64,000 nucleotides of DNA, taken from an uncultured Pelagibacteraceae bacterium. GTDB lineage: Bacteria > Pseudomonadota > Alphaproteobacteria > Pelagibacterales > Pelagibacteraceae. Each line of letters opens with the position of its first letter. The stretch's first letter is position 1. The stretch is from assembly GCA_902588925.1 (NCBI GenBank), contig CACIRB010000001.1:84218-148217 (forward strand). The letters are read 5' to 3'. This document shows positions 37,670-46,629 of this stretch, piece by piece. A model generated the notes under the pieces. The model was not told where the DNA came from and searched no databases. It saw only the letters and a program-made list of their open reading frames with translations. The translations under genes were made by a program, and so were the position numbers.

Positions 37670-38373
37670 TATATTTTCCAACCACTATGGATAGAGACTA
37701 TACCACCTGAAAAGTTCCTATAATTACATTTCGTAAAATTATGCTTTTTCATTAAGTCAATCAATTCTTCTTGATTAATAAATTCTTCAATACTTTTTAC
37801 CAAATATTCATATGGTTTTTTATCGCCGACAATAAATTGACCAATATGAGGAATTATTTTTGAATAGTTTTTATAAACAAAATCTAAGTTAGAGTTTTGA
37901 ATTTTTGAAAATTCTAAACATAGAAATCTTCCACCTGGTTTTAATACCCTATACGCTTCAGATATAGCTTTGTCTAAATTCTTTGTATTTCTGAGTCCAA
38001 AACTTATTGTGTAATAATCAAACTCGTTGTCTTGAAATGGAAGTCTCTCAGCAGCTGCATTAATCCATTTTATATTTTTATATTTAGATAATTTTTGCTT
38101 ACCTTGACTAATCATACCTTTATTTGGATCTACACAAGTCACTTCTGACATTTGATTTGTATTATTCAAAAATAATTTACCAATATCACCAGTTCCACAA
38201 GCAACATCTATTAATTTTTTATTTGGAGACGGCTTCATAATATTGATTAGATTTTTTTTCCAAAATCTATGAATGCCCAGTGACATGAAATCATTCATCA
38301 AGTCGTATTTATTATAAACTTGATCAAAAACACCCTCTACAAGGCCTTTTTTATTTTGAAGATATTGTTGCAT
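37669..38373 (-). CDS. ubiE: Demethylmenaquinol/ubiquinone C-methyltransferase UbiE
   Basis: SAM-dependent C-methylation in ubiquinone (and menaquinone) synthesis. The 234 residues carry the SAM motif DVACGTGDIGKLF (about 58-70), FGLRNTKNLDKAISEAYRVLKPGGRF and the terminal FSGGIVSIHSGWK. It is coupled to ubiB (TAATG) and divergent from mutM across 29 bases, the classic mutM/ubiE arrangement in alphaproteobacteria. The third ubiquinone gene in the window is coq7. Confidence 0.96.
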   Translation of the reverse strand: MQQYLQNKKGLVEGVFDQVYNKYDLMNDFMSLGIHRFWKKNLINIMKPSPNKKLIDVACGTGDIGKLFLNNTNQMSEVTCVDPNKGMISQGKQKLSKYKNIKWINAAAERLPFQDNEFDYYTISFGLRNTKNLDKAISEAYRVLKPGGRFLCLEFSKIQNSNLDFVYKNYSKIIPHIGQFIVGDKKPYEYLVKSIEEFINQEELIDLMKKHNFTKCNYRNFSGGIVSIHSGWKI

Positions 38374-38402
38374 AAAAAAATATATATTGAATATAGTGAG
38401 AA

Positions 38403-39266
38403 ATGCCAGAATTACCAGAAGTAGAAATTGTTAGACAATCTTTGCATAAAAAAATTAAACAAAAAAGTATTAAAAAAGTAATTATTAGAAATAAAAATCT
38501 TAGATTTCCAGTTCCAAAAAATTTTAGTTCTTTTTTAAAGAATAAAAAAATTAAGAAAGTAGATAGATTTTCTAAGTATTTAATATTGAATTTTAAAAGT
38601 GGTGATTTTTGTTTGATACATTTAGGAATGTCTGGAACAATCCACATCATTGATAATAAAAAAAAATTAAAATTTACTAATGCTAGTTTTTATCATTCTC
38701 CTATATTGCCAAAAAAACATAATCATATTGAGTTAATATTTAATTCTTTGAAAGTAATTTATAATGATCCAAGAAGATTTGGGTTTTTTGAGTTAGTAGA
38801 AAATAAAAAAAAATTAGAAAATAGATTTCAAAATTTAGGACCAGAACCATTCAATTTAAATTTTGATTTGAATTACGTTTTTAATTACTTCAAAGGAAAG
38901 AATAAAAATATCAAAACTTTTCTATTAGACCAAAAATTTGTTTCTGGAATTGGAAATATTTACGCAAGTGAAATTTTATTTCTAAGTAAAGTTTATCCAT
39001 TTAAAAAAGCAAGTTTGTTATCTACAGAAGATTGTAAAAAAATTATTTATAATTCAAAAAAAATTTTATTAAGAGCAATTAAAAGAGGTGGTTCAAGTAT
39101 TAGGGATTTTAAAGATACATTAGGATCTTCTGGTAACTACCAAAAAGAATTTAAAGTATATCAGCAAGAAGGATTAAGATGCAAAACTAAAGGATGCACA
39201 GATACTATACAAAAAAAAATTGTATCAAATAGATCCACTTTCTTTTGTAATTCCTGTCAAAATTAG
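38403..39266 (+). CDS. mutM: Formamidopyrimidine-DNA glycosylase MutM
   Basis: Removes 8-oxoguanine and other oxidised purines and cleaves the abasic site. The 287 residues begin MPELPEVE, with Pro2 as catalytic nucleophile and Glu3. The helix-two-turn-helix includes FVSGIGNIYASEILF. The C-terminal zinc finger has CKTKGC and CNSCQ. rpsT follows closely, and the order mutM-rpsT-dnaA is normal for alphaproteobacteria. Confidence 0.96.
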   Translation: MPELPEVEIVRQSLHKKIKQKSIKKVIIRNKNLRFPVPKNFSSFLKNKKIKKVDRFSKYLILNFKSGDFCLIHLGMSGTIHIIDNKKKLKFTNASFYHSPILPKKHNHIELIFNSLKVIYNDPRRFGFFELVENKKKLENRFQNLGPEPFNLNFDLNYVFNYFKGKNKNIKTFLLDQKFVSGIGNIYASEILFLSKVYPFKKASLLSTEDCKKIIYNSKKILLRAIKRGGSSIRDFKDTLGSSGNYQKEFKVYQQEGLRCKTKGCTDTIQKKIVSNRSTFFCNSCQN

Positions 39267-39314
39267 ATAAATATTTAGTTGACCGTTTTCAGTTCTCAAG
39301 CTATACCCCTGCGC

Positions 39315-39575
39315 ATGGCAAATACAAAATCAGCTATTAAACGTATAAGACGAATTTCTAAGCAAACAGCAGTTAATAAAGCTAGAAAAAGTAGATTTAG
39401 AAATGCATTAAAGAAAATGAACGCTTTAATTGATAATAAAAAGAAAGATGAAGCATTAAAATTCTTACCTAAACTAAACTCTGAGTTGATGAAGATTGCA
39501 AAAACTGGTGTGATTAAAAAACAAAATGCATCAAGAAACGTATCAAGAGTAACAAAAAAGATTGCAGCAATTTAG
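39315..39575 (+). CDS. rpsT: 30S ribosomal protein S20
   Basis: A small basic protein that binds 16S rRNA early in assembly. I start at the internal ATG at 39315 (MANTKSAIKRIR), the universal S20 N-terminus, rather than at the track start at 39279. The product is 86 aa, the usual length. No clear Shine-Dalgarno is visible before this ATG. It precedes the long dnaA upstream region. Confidence 0.95.
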   Translation: MANTKSAIKRIRRISKQTAVNKARKSRFRNALKKMNALIDNKKKDEALKFLPKLNSELMKIAKTGVIKKQNASRNVSRVTKKIAAI

Positions 39576-39693
39576 CAACATCAAGTTTTTTTCTAAAATA
39601 AATTTTAATAACACATAATATAAGAATTTAACATTTTTAAATTACTACATTTAGATTTAGTAAATTTTTGATCAGATGCAATGCAATTAATCA

Positions 39694-39720
39694 TTGATTC
39701 AATCTATATTTGATTCAATC
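39694..39720. repeat. Tandem pair of TTGATTCAATC repeats
   Basis: Identical 11-base units occur at 39694-39704 and 39710-39720, a 16-base period. Each contains the near-palindrome TTGA-T-TCAA, so it could be a dimer binding site. They lie about 170-200 bases upstream of the dnaA start. Confidence 0.7.
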
Positions 39721-39754
39721 AAAAATTTTAATTTTACAAATATATTTTTTAATC

Positions 39755-39806
39755 AATCTACAATTTAAATTTATTTAAAAAATCTTATGACAAAGAATCT
39801 ACAATT
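39755..39806. repeat. Direct repeat AATCTACAATT (two copies)
   Basis: Identical 11-base units at 39755-39765 and 39796-39806, 41 bases apart (about four helical turns). A related AATCTATATT lies at 39701-39710. Helical phasing would suit protein binding on one face of the DNA. Confidence 0.6.
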
Positions 39807-39891
39807 GCAGATTTAATTTTTTTTTAATTTTGAATTCAATACTTGTTGCAAAATTTTTTAAATCGTTCTAACTGAGGGTCTTCCTTAAGTT

Positions 39892-41310
39892 ATGAATAAA
39901 TCTTATATAAATAAAAACATAAATAATTTTGCTTCAGAAGAGCTTAACTGGCAACAAATTCAATCTGAAATGAAGAATAAATTAGGTTTAGAAATTTATG
40001 AAAGTTGGTTAAAAAAAATATCATTTCTTGAGGAACATAATAATTATATACTTTTATCTGTTCCAACCAGATTTATTAGAGACTGGATAACTTCAAGGTA
40101 TTTAGACCAAATTCTGAAAATAATTAAATTGTATAAAAAAGATATAATTAGAATTGAATTTAAAATTATTGATCAAAAAGTAGATAAGGAGTTGAAAGAC
40201 TCAACAAATATTGAAAGTAACCAAAATGAAAAAGTTTCATTTATAAAAGATTCTTATCTTCAGTATAACCGAATAGATCCAAACAAACGATTTGATAACT
40301 TTATAACTGGATCAAGCAATAAACTTGCATTTGAAGCTTCTTTAAAAGTTACTGAAAATATTTCTCATTATAATCCACTCTATATTTATGGTGGTGTTGG
40401 AATGGGGAAAACTCACTTATTAAATTCAATTGGTTTTGAGATGAAGAAAAAAAGTAAAGTGATGTTCATTTCAGCTGAGCGTTTTATGTATCAGTTTGTA
40501 AAATCAATTAAATTAAATGATATGGTCAAGTTTAAAGAATATTTTAGAAATACTGACATTTTACTAATAGATGATATCCAGTTTATTAGTGGTAAAGAAG
40601 CGATGCAGGAAGAATTTTTTCATACATTCAATGCTTTGTTAGATAAAGGATCACAAATTATCGTATCTGCTGATAGAGCTCCTAATAAATTAATGCGTAT
40701 TCAAGAGAGAATTAAATCTAGGTTTTCAGGTGGATTAGTTGTTGATATTCAAAAACCTGATTTAGAATTACGAAAAAAAATAGTTCAAAAAAAAACAGAA
40801 GAATTAAACAATTTATATTCAGATCAGCTTCAAGTATCAAAAGAAATACAAGATTTTATCAGTAACGAGATTTCTGGAAGTGTTAGAGAATTAGTTGGAG
40901 CAGTTAATCGAATAGTATCCTTTTCAAGAATTTATAACAAAATTCCAAATTTATCTGAAATCAAAGTGGTATTAAAAGATCTTTTGAATATCTCAGAAAA
41001 CAAAGTAACGATTGACTTGATACAGACTATTGTGTGTAAGTTTTTCAAGATAAGCAAAAATGAAATGCTTTCTTCAAGACGATCAAGATACCTTGTAAGA
41101 CCTCGACAGACAGCAATTTACTTAACTAAAATTCTAACTTCAAAATCCTTACCAGAAATAGGTAGAGAATTCTCGAATAGAGACCACACAACAATTATCC
41201 ACTCTGTTAAAACAATAGAGAAAATCAAAGAAAAAGATCCAGAAATGGTAGATAATATTAATAAACTAAAAAATCAGATTTTATACAATAACAAAGAAAA
41301 TGAAATTTAA
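39892..41310 (+). CDS. dnaA: Chromosomal replication initiator protein DnaA
   Basis: AAA+ initiator that opens the origin. The 472 residues contain N-terminal domain I (LNWQQIQSEMKNKL), a lysine-rich linker, the ATPase domain with Walker A GGVGMGKTHLLNS (about 165-177) and Walker B ILLIDDIQFI, and the C-terminal DNA-binding domain (SRRSRYLVRPRQTAIYL, then IGREFSNRDHTTIIHS). The end overlaps dnaN by 11 bases, so initiator and clamp are coexpressed. Confidence 0.98.
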   Translation: MNKSYINKNINNFASEELNWQQIQSEMKNKLGLEIYESWLKKISFLEEHNNYILLSVPTRFIRDWITSRYLDQILKIIKLYKKDIIRIEFKIIDQKVDKELKDSTNIESNQNEKVSFIKDSYLQYNRIDPNKRFDNFITGSSNKLAFEASLKVTENISHYNPLYIYGGVGMGKTHLLNSIGFEMKKKSKVMFISAERFMYQFVKSIKLNDMVKFKEYFRNTDILLIDDIQFISGKEAMQEEFFHTFNALLDKGSQIIVSADRAPNKLMRIQERIKSRFSGGLVVDIQKPDLELRKKIVQKKTEELNNLYSDQLQVSKEIQDFISNEISGSVRELVGAVNRIVSFSRIYNKIPNLSEIKVVLKDLLNISENKVTIDLIQTIVCKFFKISKNEMLSSRRSRYLVRPRQTAIYLTKILTSKSLPEIGREFSNRDHTTIIHSVKTIEKIKEKDPEMVDNINKLKNQILYNNKENEI

Positions 41311-42412
41311 CGTCAATCAACAAGATCTTCAGCAAGCACTAAATTATTGTCAGGGTGTAATTGAAAAGAGAAGCACGTTACCAATTTTATCTAATATTCT
41401 ATTAGATGCTAGTAATTCTAAATTAACAATTACTGCTACAGATCTTGATTTGATTTTTATACATCAGCTTAGCAATGTTGAAATTTTAGATGAGGGAAAA
41501 ACAACAACAACTTCTTCAATTATGTATGACATAATCAGAAAATTAACATCAGGAAAAAAAATTAACCTTACTCTTACCGATGTAAGTAAATTACAAGTAG
41601 AGTCAGAAAAATCAATTTTTAATTTAAATTGTATTAGTGCTACAGAGTTTCCATTAACTGATGAGAATTTTAATGAAAATGAATTTATTATAAAATCAAA
41701 ACAATTATTAAAGCTTCTAAATAAATGTAAGTTTTCTGTTTCAAATGATGAAACTCGACATTACTTAAGTGGTATCTATTTTCACCAAACCGAGGTTGAG
41801 GATAAAAATTATTTAACGGCTGTTGCTACCGATAGTCATAGAATGTCGATTTCAAAAATCAGGCTAGACGAAAAAATTGAATTTGATCCTATTATACTTC
41901 CTAAAAAAACAATTTTTCAACTTTGTTCACTGTTAGATAGTTATGATGGTGATGTAAAAGTATCAAATCTAAAGTCAAAAATTAAGTTTGAGCTAAATAA
42001 TAGTATTTTAATTTCAAAACTTATCGATGGAAAATTCCCGAATTACATTCAGGTAATCCCTAAAAATAATCAAAAAAAATTAGAAATTGATTTAAAACTT
42101 TTCTTAAACTCAGTTGATAGAGTGGCTTCTGTATCTCTGGATAAGAAAGATGGTGTAAAATTTAATTTATCAAATGATACTCTTAATCTTTCGGTAAATA
42201 ATACTAATAGTGGAGACGGAAAAGAAACATTAAATGTTAAATTTGATCACGACTTAGAAATAAGTTTTAACTCCAGATATTTGATTGATGTAGCTTCGCA
42301 ATTAGACGGAGATAGAGTTGAAATTTTCTTTAATGATACTGGTTCACCAGCTTTAATAAAAGACCCAGGTGATTTTGATAGTATTTATGTTGTGATGCCA
42401 ATGAAGGGTTAG
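41300..42412 (+). CDS. dnaN: DNA polymerase III beta subunit (sliding clamp)
   Basis: The ring-shaped processivity clamp. The 370 residues show the three-domain clamp fold, with segments such as GVIEKRSTLPILSNILLDAS at the N-terminus, AVATDSHRMSISKI in the middle, and the C-terminal YVVMPMKG that matches the typical YVVMPMRL end. It overlaps dnaA by 11 bases. recF and gyrB do not follow here; instead a convergent plsC-like gene overlaps its end by 4 bases. Confidence 0.97.
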   Translation: MKFNVNQQDLQQALNYCQGVIEKRSTLPILSNILLDASNSKLTITATDLDLIFIHQLSNVEILDEGKTTTTSSIMYDIIRKLTSGKKINLTLTDVSKLQVESEKSIFNLNCISATEFPLTDENFNENEFIIKSKQLLKLLNKCKFSVSNDETRHYLSGIYFHQTEVEDKNYLTAVATDSHRMSISKIRLDEKIEFDPIILPKKTIFQLCSLLDSYDGDVKVSNLKSKIKFELNNSILISKLIDGKFPNYIQVIPKNNQKKLEIDLKLFLNSVDRVASVSLDKKDGVKFNLSNDTLNLSVNNTNSGDGKETLNVKFDHDLEISFNSRYLIDVASQLDGDRVEIFFNDTGSPALIKDPGDFDSIYVVMPMKG

Positions 42413-43110
42413 TTTATTAAATCTAATTCTTGATAAATATTTTTTTCTAGGGTTTTTAAAAATTCATTTTTTTCTAGGCCAGCAGAAATAGGTTTTAATA
42501 TTGATACAGTAATTGTTCTATTACTATTTTTACTACCATTTTTTGGCCATACGTACCCAGAATTTATAGCAACTGGCAAACAATTTATCTTTAATTCTTC
42601 ATATATTCTTGAGGCTCCTTTTTTAAATGGAGTTCTATCGTCAGGCAAAACCCTTGTACCTTGAGGAAAAATAATTAATGGACGATTTGATAGTGATATT
42701 GTTTTTGAAATATCATTAAAAAAACTTAAATTATCTTTTGTTGTTTTATTTCTATTTATTGAAATTGATCCTATTTTTTTTAAATACCAACCAAATATTG
42801 GAATTTTTAGAAGTTCTTTCTTTAAAATAAAAACTGGTGAATTAAAAATAGTTTGTAAATAAAAGGTCTCAAACATTGATTGATGAGATGCAGCAATAAA
42901 AAATTTATCCTCTTTCATTATATTTTCTTCACCTTTGATATGGATTTTTACTGAAAGGATAAACCTTAAGCAAATACCAGTCCAATAGCCCATTAATTTG
43001 CCACCTATTAAAACAATTTTTCTTGGTAGAAAAAAAGAAGGTAAAAAAATTATAGAAATAAAAATAATTCCAGTAAAAAAAATTATTGAAAATAAAATGT
43101 TTCTTATCAT
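42409..43110 (-). CDS. plsC: 1-acyl-sn-glycerol-3-phosphate acyltransferase (PlsC family)
   Basis: Membrane acyltransferase that makes phosphatidic acid from lysophosphatidic acid. The 233 residues include an N-terminal membrane helix, the catalytic box HQSMFE (H-x4-E, a form common in alphaproteobacterial members, in place of H-x4-D) and the phosphate-binding box IFPQGTR (for FPEGTR). VAINSGYVWPKNG follows near the end. It lies 11 bases downstream of lysA on the same strand. Confidence 0.88.
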   Translation of the reverse strand: MIRNILFSIIFFTGIIFISIIFLPSFFLPRKIVLIGGKLMGYWTGICLRFILSVKIHIKGEENIMKEDKFFIAASHQSMFETFYLQTIFNSPVFILKKELLKIPIFGWYLKKIGSISINRNKTTKDNLSFFNDISKTISLSNRPLIIFPQGTRVLPDDRTPFKKGASRIYEELKINCLPVAINSGYVWPKNGSKNSNRTITVSILKPISAGLEKNEFLKTLEKNIYQELDLIN

Positions 43111-43121
43111 TGTTTCAAAAG

Positions 43122-44336
43122 CTAAATTAAATCTTTATGCTTTTGTCTTTTTCTAATTATTTTTATTTTGTTGTTTTTAATTAATATTTCTGATGGTTTT
43201 GTTCTTAAATTATAATTTGAACTTAGTGACATCCCGTATGCACCAACATCACATATTGCAATATAGTCCTTTTCTTGAAGTTCCTGAAAGTTTTTAATAG
43301 TTACAAACTTGTCTGTACTTTCACATATAGGTCCTACAAATTCATAAGTTTTTTTGGAAACTTTTCGAGATTTAATAACTGGTAAAGTTTTATGAATTGC
43401 ACCATATAATGCTGGTCTCATTAAATCATTCATTGCCGCATCTAATATAATGAATTTTTTACTTTCACTGTCTTTTATATAAATAACTTTTGTAATTAAT
43501 GTTCCAGCATTTCCTATTATAGACCGCCCAGGTTCAAATATTATTTTACATTTTTTATTTTTTAAAAATTTCTTAATGGCTAAATTATATTTTTTATAAT
43601 TAAGTTTTTTATTATCATCTGTGTATTTAATTCCCATACCACCGCCTAAATCGATATATTCAAATTTATGAGATGTTTTTTTCAGAAAATTATCAACCAC
43701 TTTAAGCATTTTTTCATATGGTTTATGATCTAAAATTTGGCTTCCAATATGAACACTTAAACAATTAAGATCAATATTTTTTGAATTTTTACAATAATCA
43801 ATAATCTCATGAAATGTTTTTTCATTTACACCAAATTTATTTTCCTTCTTGCCAGTTGAAATTTGGCTTAATGTTTTGGCATCAGTATTAGGATTTAATC
43901 TTAGACCAATTTTTACAATTTTATTTTTAATTTTAGCAACCTTGTTTATTTCTTTTATTTCACTTTTAGATTCTGCATTTATTAATAAAATTTTTTTGTC
44001 TATTGCATATTTTATTTCATCTGTAGTTTTACCTACCCCCGAAAAAACAATTTTTTTTGGATCAACACCTGCTTTAAGAGCCATCATCATTTCACCAATA
44101 GAAACAACATCAGCTCCTAAACCAAATTTTGCTATTTCATGTATTAAATTTACATTAGTATTTGATTTAACCGCAAAACATATCAATGGTGATATTGATT
44201 TAAAATTTTTTTTGAAATTTAATATATTTTCTCTTAATCTTGAATATGAGTAACAATAAGTTGGAGTATTGTACTTTTGAGCAATATCTTGGAAATAATG
44301 TTTTTCAATTGAAAGTTTTTTATTAATATATTTCAT
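43122..44336 (-). CDS. lysA: Diaminopimelate decarboxylase
   Basis: PLP enzyme for the last step of lysine synthesis. The 404 residues include the PLP-lysine segment ICFAVKSNTN (Lys near 59), the HIGSQI motif, the glycine-rich phosphate loop LGGGMGIKY and CESTDKF with the partner-subunit active-site Cys. Its ATG overlaps the stop of the small lipoprotein gene (ATGA), giving a chained argH-lipoprotein-lysA operon. Confidence 0.96.
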   Translation of the reverse strand: MKYINKKLSIEKHYFQDIAQKYNTPTYCYSYSRLRENILNFKKNFKSISPLICFAVKSNTNVNLIHEIAKFGLGADVVSIGEMMMALKAGVDPKKIVFSGVGKTTDEIKYAIDKKILLINAESKSEIKEINKVAKIKNKIVKIGLRLNPNTDAKTLSQISTGKKENKFGVNEKTFHEIIDYCKNSKNIDLNCLSVHIGSQILDHKPYEKMLKVVDNFLKKTSHKFEYIDLGGGMGIKYTDDNKKLNYKKYNLAIKKFLKNKKCKIIFEPGRSIIGNAGTLITKVIYIKDSESKKFIILDAAMNDLMRPALYGAIHKTLPVIKSRKVSKKTYEFVGPICESTDKFVTIKNFQELQEKDYIAICDVGAYGMSLSSNYNLRTKPSEILIKNNKIKIIRKRQKHKDLI

Positions 44337-44458
44337 TTTGTTTTAAATAGAGGATCACATTTCTCTTCTTCTGAACCTGTATAAGTTGGACAATTTTTCT
44401 TACCACAAGATACCAGCATAAATGAAATTAAAATTAAAAGTGATATTTTTTTAATCAT
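44333..44458 (-). CDS. Small lipoprotein between argH and lysA (LptM/YifL-position)
   Basis: A 41-aa ORF too short for the track. It begins MIKKISLLILISFMLVSCGK, a full lipoprotein signal with lipobox LVSC (Cys18), leaving a mature peptide of about 24 residues with two more cysteines (NCPTY, KCDP). The ATG overlaps the argH stop and the TGA overlaps the lysA start, each as ATGA. A small lipoprotein in this position is common in proteobacteria (LptM/YifL next to lysA); the usual LKGPLY-type motif is missing, so LptM orthology is uncertain. Confidence 0.82.
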   Translation of the reverse strand: MIKKISLLILISFMLVSCGKKNCPTYTGSEEEKCDPLFKTK

Positions 44459-45846
44459 TTTGTTTTCTTATATTTTATTATCATTTTTCTTATATTATCA
44501 AAAGATGTTCCTCCAAAAGATTTTTTTGAATTAATAGAATTTTTTAATTCAAAAATATTTAAAACTTCCTCTGTGAGTTTTGGTTCAATTTTTTTTAGTT
44601 CATGTAAAGTTAACTCGTTTAAATTTTTCTTTCTTTTTTCTGCCATGTTCACAATAGTAGCTGTTTTTTGATATGCCTTTCTAAATGACATGTTATGTTC
44701 TCTAACTAAATAATCAGCTAGATCTGTTGCCGTAATATGACCTGTATTTGCAAGTTCAAGCATTTTCTTTTTATTCGCACTGCAATTTTTTAAAACTTCA
44801 TCAAATATTTTTAAGCAATTTATGAGAGTGTCATTAGAATTAAAAACTAATTCCTTATCATCCTGTAAATCTTTAAAATAGGATAGTGGCAAGCCCTTTA
44901 GTATAGTTAGCATAGAAAAAAAATTTCCATAAGAAGCACCAGTTTTTCCTCTTAGATATTCCAGAAGATCAGGGTTCTTTTTTTGAGGCATAATCGAAGA
45001 GCCTGTAACAACTTTATCTGATAAGTTAACTAAGTTAAATCCATCTGAATTCCATATAATTAATTCCTCTGCAATTCTAGAAATATGCATTGAACATACT
45101 GAAACAGCATAAAGAAAATCCAGCACAAAGTCTCTATCTGAAACTGTATCTACTGAATTATTGGTTGGTCTTTTAAATCCAAGTTTTTTAGATGTAAAAT
45201 TTCTATCTATATTAAATGAAGTGCCTGATAGAGCCGCTACACCCAACGGACTTTCATCTAAATTATCTAAATTGTATAAAAATCTTTTTTTATCTCTGGT
45301 AAACATTTCCACATAAGCCATTAAATAATGGCCAAATGATATAGCTTGAGCATTTTTAAGATGAGTGAATCCTGGCATAATAGTCTCAATATTTTTTTCA
45401 GCCAGTTTAATTGTACTTTTGATTACTTTATCTATATTATAATTAATATCTTTTGTTGCGGTTTTAATCCAAATTTTAAAATCAGTTATTACCTGATCAT
45501 TTCTTGATCTAGCCGTATGAATGTATCCAGCTTCATCACCAATTATTTGAAATAATCTTTTCTCTATATTCATATGAATATCTTCATACTTTTTGTTAAA
45601 TTCAAATTTTTTGTAAGTTATTTCTTTATAAATTTTATTAAGACCATAAATAATTTTATTTTTTATTTTAAAGGAAATTATCTTTTGTCTAAAAAGCATT
45701 TCAACGTGTGCAATAGATCCTTGTATGTCTTCTTTGTAAAGTCTCTTGTCTATATCAATAGAATTACCAACTTTTTGAAATAAGTTTGACGCTTCCTTTT
45801 GTATTCGCGTGTTCCATATTGCTTGGTTGTTTTTATTTTTTGCCAT
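44455..45846 (-). CDS. argH: Argininosuccinate lyase
   Basis: Last step of arginine synthesis, releasing fumarate. The 463 residues carry the fumarase/aspartase superfamily signature GSSIMPQKKNPD (about 281), ARSRNDQVITDF near 112 and SGTSFNIDR. It is divergent from tlpA across 24 bases and coupled to the small lipoprotein gene by ATGA. The N-terminus is somewhat lysine/asparagine-rich. Confidence 0.97.
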   Translation of the reverse strand: MAKNKNNQAIWNTRIQKEASNLFQKVGNSIDIDKRLYKEDIQGSIAHVEMLFRQKIISFKIKNKIIYGLNKIYKEITYKKFEFNKKYEDIHMNIEKRLFQIIGDEAGYIHTARSRNDQVITDFKIWIKTATKDINYNIDKVIKSTIKLAEKNIETIMPGFTHLKNAQAISFGHYLMAYVEMFTRDKKRFLYNLDNLDESPLGVAALSGTSFNIDRNFTSKKLGFKRPTNNSVDTVSDRDFVLDFLYAVSVCSMHISRIAEELIIWNSDGFNLVNLSDKVVTGSSIMPQKKNPDLLEYLRGKTGASYGNFFSMLTILKGLPLSYFKDLQDDKELVFNSNDTLINCLKIFDEVLKNCSANKKKMLELANTGHITATDLADYLVREHNMSFRKAYQKTATIVNMAEKRKKNLNELTLHELKKIEPKLTEEVLNIFELKNSINSKKSFGGTSFDNIRKMIIKYKKTK

Positions 45847-45870
45847 GATATTTAGTTATACCTAATTAAT

Positions 45871-46380
45871 ATGAGAATTTTAGCATTATTTATTTTTTTA
45901 ATTACAACTGTAGAAGCTAGTGATTTACCGAACATTAAAAATATTGTTATTCATAAAGTTCCAAAAACGTATGAAAATGTATTTTTTTTAAATAAGAAAA
46001 ATGAAAAAATTAAAATTAATGATTTCAAAGGAAAATTGTTAGTTTTAAATTTTTGGGCTACTTGGTGTCCTCCGTGCAAAGAAGAGATGCCTTCATTAGA
46101 CAATATGCAAGCAAATTCATCACTTAATAATTTAAAAGTTTTTCCTATTAATATTGGGAAAGAAAAACTAAATAAAGTTGAAGAATTTTTTGTAAAATTA
46201 AACTTAAAAAATTTGGAACCTTTTTTTGATCCAGAAGTAACTTTAGCTAAAACTTTTTCTCTAAGAGGAGTTCCAACATCAATATTTATAAATAAAGAAG
46301 GTGAAGAATTTGCAAGGGTTCTTGGTGACATAGACTTTAATGACAAAGATTTTTTAAACTGGATTGAGAAATATAATTAG
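45871..46380 (+). CDS. tlpA: TlpA-like periplasmic thioredoxin-fold protein
   Basis: A 169-aa exported thiol-disulfide protein. A short signal peptide (likely cleavage VEA-SD at residue 16) precedes a thioredoxin fold with active site WCPPC (Cys66, Cys69) in NFWATWCPPCKEEMP and the cis-proline loop GVPTS. TlpA-type proteins reduce periplasmic disulfides, for example in cytochrome maturation. tlpA divergent from argH is a common alphaproteobacterial order. The stop overlaps the convergent HIG1-type gene by 4 bases. Confidence 0.92.
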   Translation: MRILALFIFLITTVEASDLPNIKNIVIHKVPKTYENVFFLNKKNEKIKINDFKGKLLVLNFWATWCPPCKEEMPSLDNMQANSSLNNLKVFPINIGKEKLNKVEEFFVKLNLKNLEPFFDPEVTLAKTFSLRGVPTSIFINKEGEEFARVLGDIDFNDKDFLNWIEKYN

Positions 46381-46580
46381 TTTTTAAAAAAATATGCGAA
46401 AGCTACCAAAACAAGTATAGCCGCAAATTGCAACAGAACTCTAAGCTGCATTAGTTTATTTGAATATTTTTTACTTGTTTCTCCACCTTTAAATAAAGTT
46501 CCAATACCCAAAACCAAAACTATTCCAACAGCTATTAAAAGAGCGATAGATAAAATTTTAACTATTATTCCAGAAAACAT
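46377..46580 (-). CDS. HIG1-type twin-transmembrane small protein
   Basis: A 67-aa membrane protein. I start at ATG 46580 (MFSGIIVKILSIALL), not at 46661, because the longer form would overlap the divergent esterase gene and adds non-family residues. Two transmembrane helices (about 4-26 and 45-64) flank a GGETSKKYSNKLMQLRV loop. This layout fits bacterial HIG1/twin-transmembrane proteins, which in mitochondria associate with respiratory complexes; a respiratory role here is inference. Confidence 0.78.
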   Translation of the reverse strand: MFSGIIVKILSIALLIAVGIVLVLGIGTLFKGGETSKKYSNKLMQLRVLLQFAAILVLVAFAYFFKN

Positions 46581-46629
46581 ATTTTTATTGTAGTGTGTTT
46601 TTAAAAATAAAAAACATAATAAATCATCT

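Larger units (their letters stand above)
39576..39891. other. AT-rich region upstream of dnaA (dnaA promoter region; possible replication origin)
   Basis: This 316-bp gap is one of the largest in the window and carries no ORF I can support. It is almost all A+T and holds two short direct-repeat families: TTGATTCAATC twice, 16 bases apart, and AATCTACAATT twice, 41 bases apart. I found no clear match to the DnaA box TTATCCACA. It must at least hold the dnaA promoter. An origin role is possible from its place between rpsT and dnaA-dnaN but is not demonstrated. Confidence 0.5.

Noticed and set aside
39813-39827. TTAA-N7-TTAA, a CtrA-box match upstream of dnaA
   Set aside because: The sequence is nearly pure A/T there (the spacer is all T), so a match by chance is expected; there is no other support.
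39781-39850. Possible DnaA boxes (TTATGACAA, TGTTGCAAA)
   Set aside because: Each differs from TTATCCACA or its complement at three or more positions.
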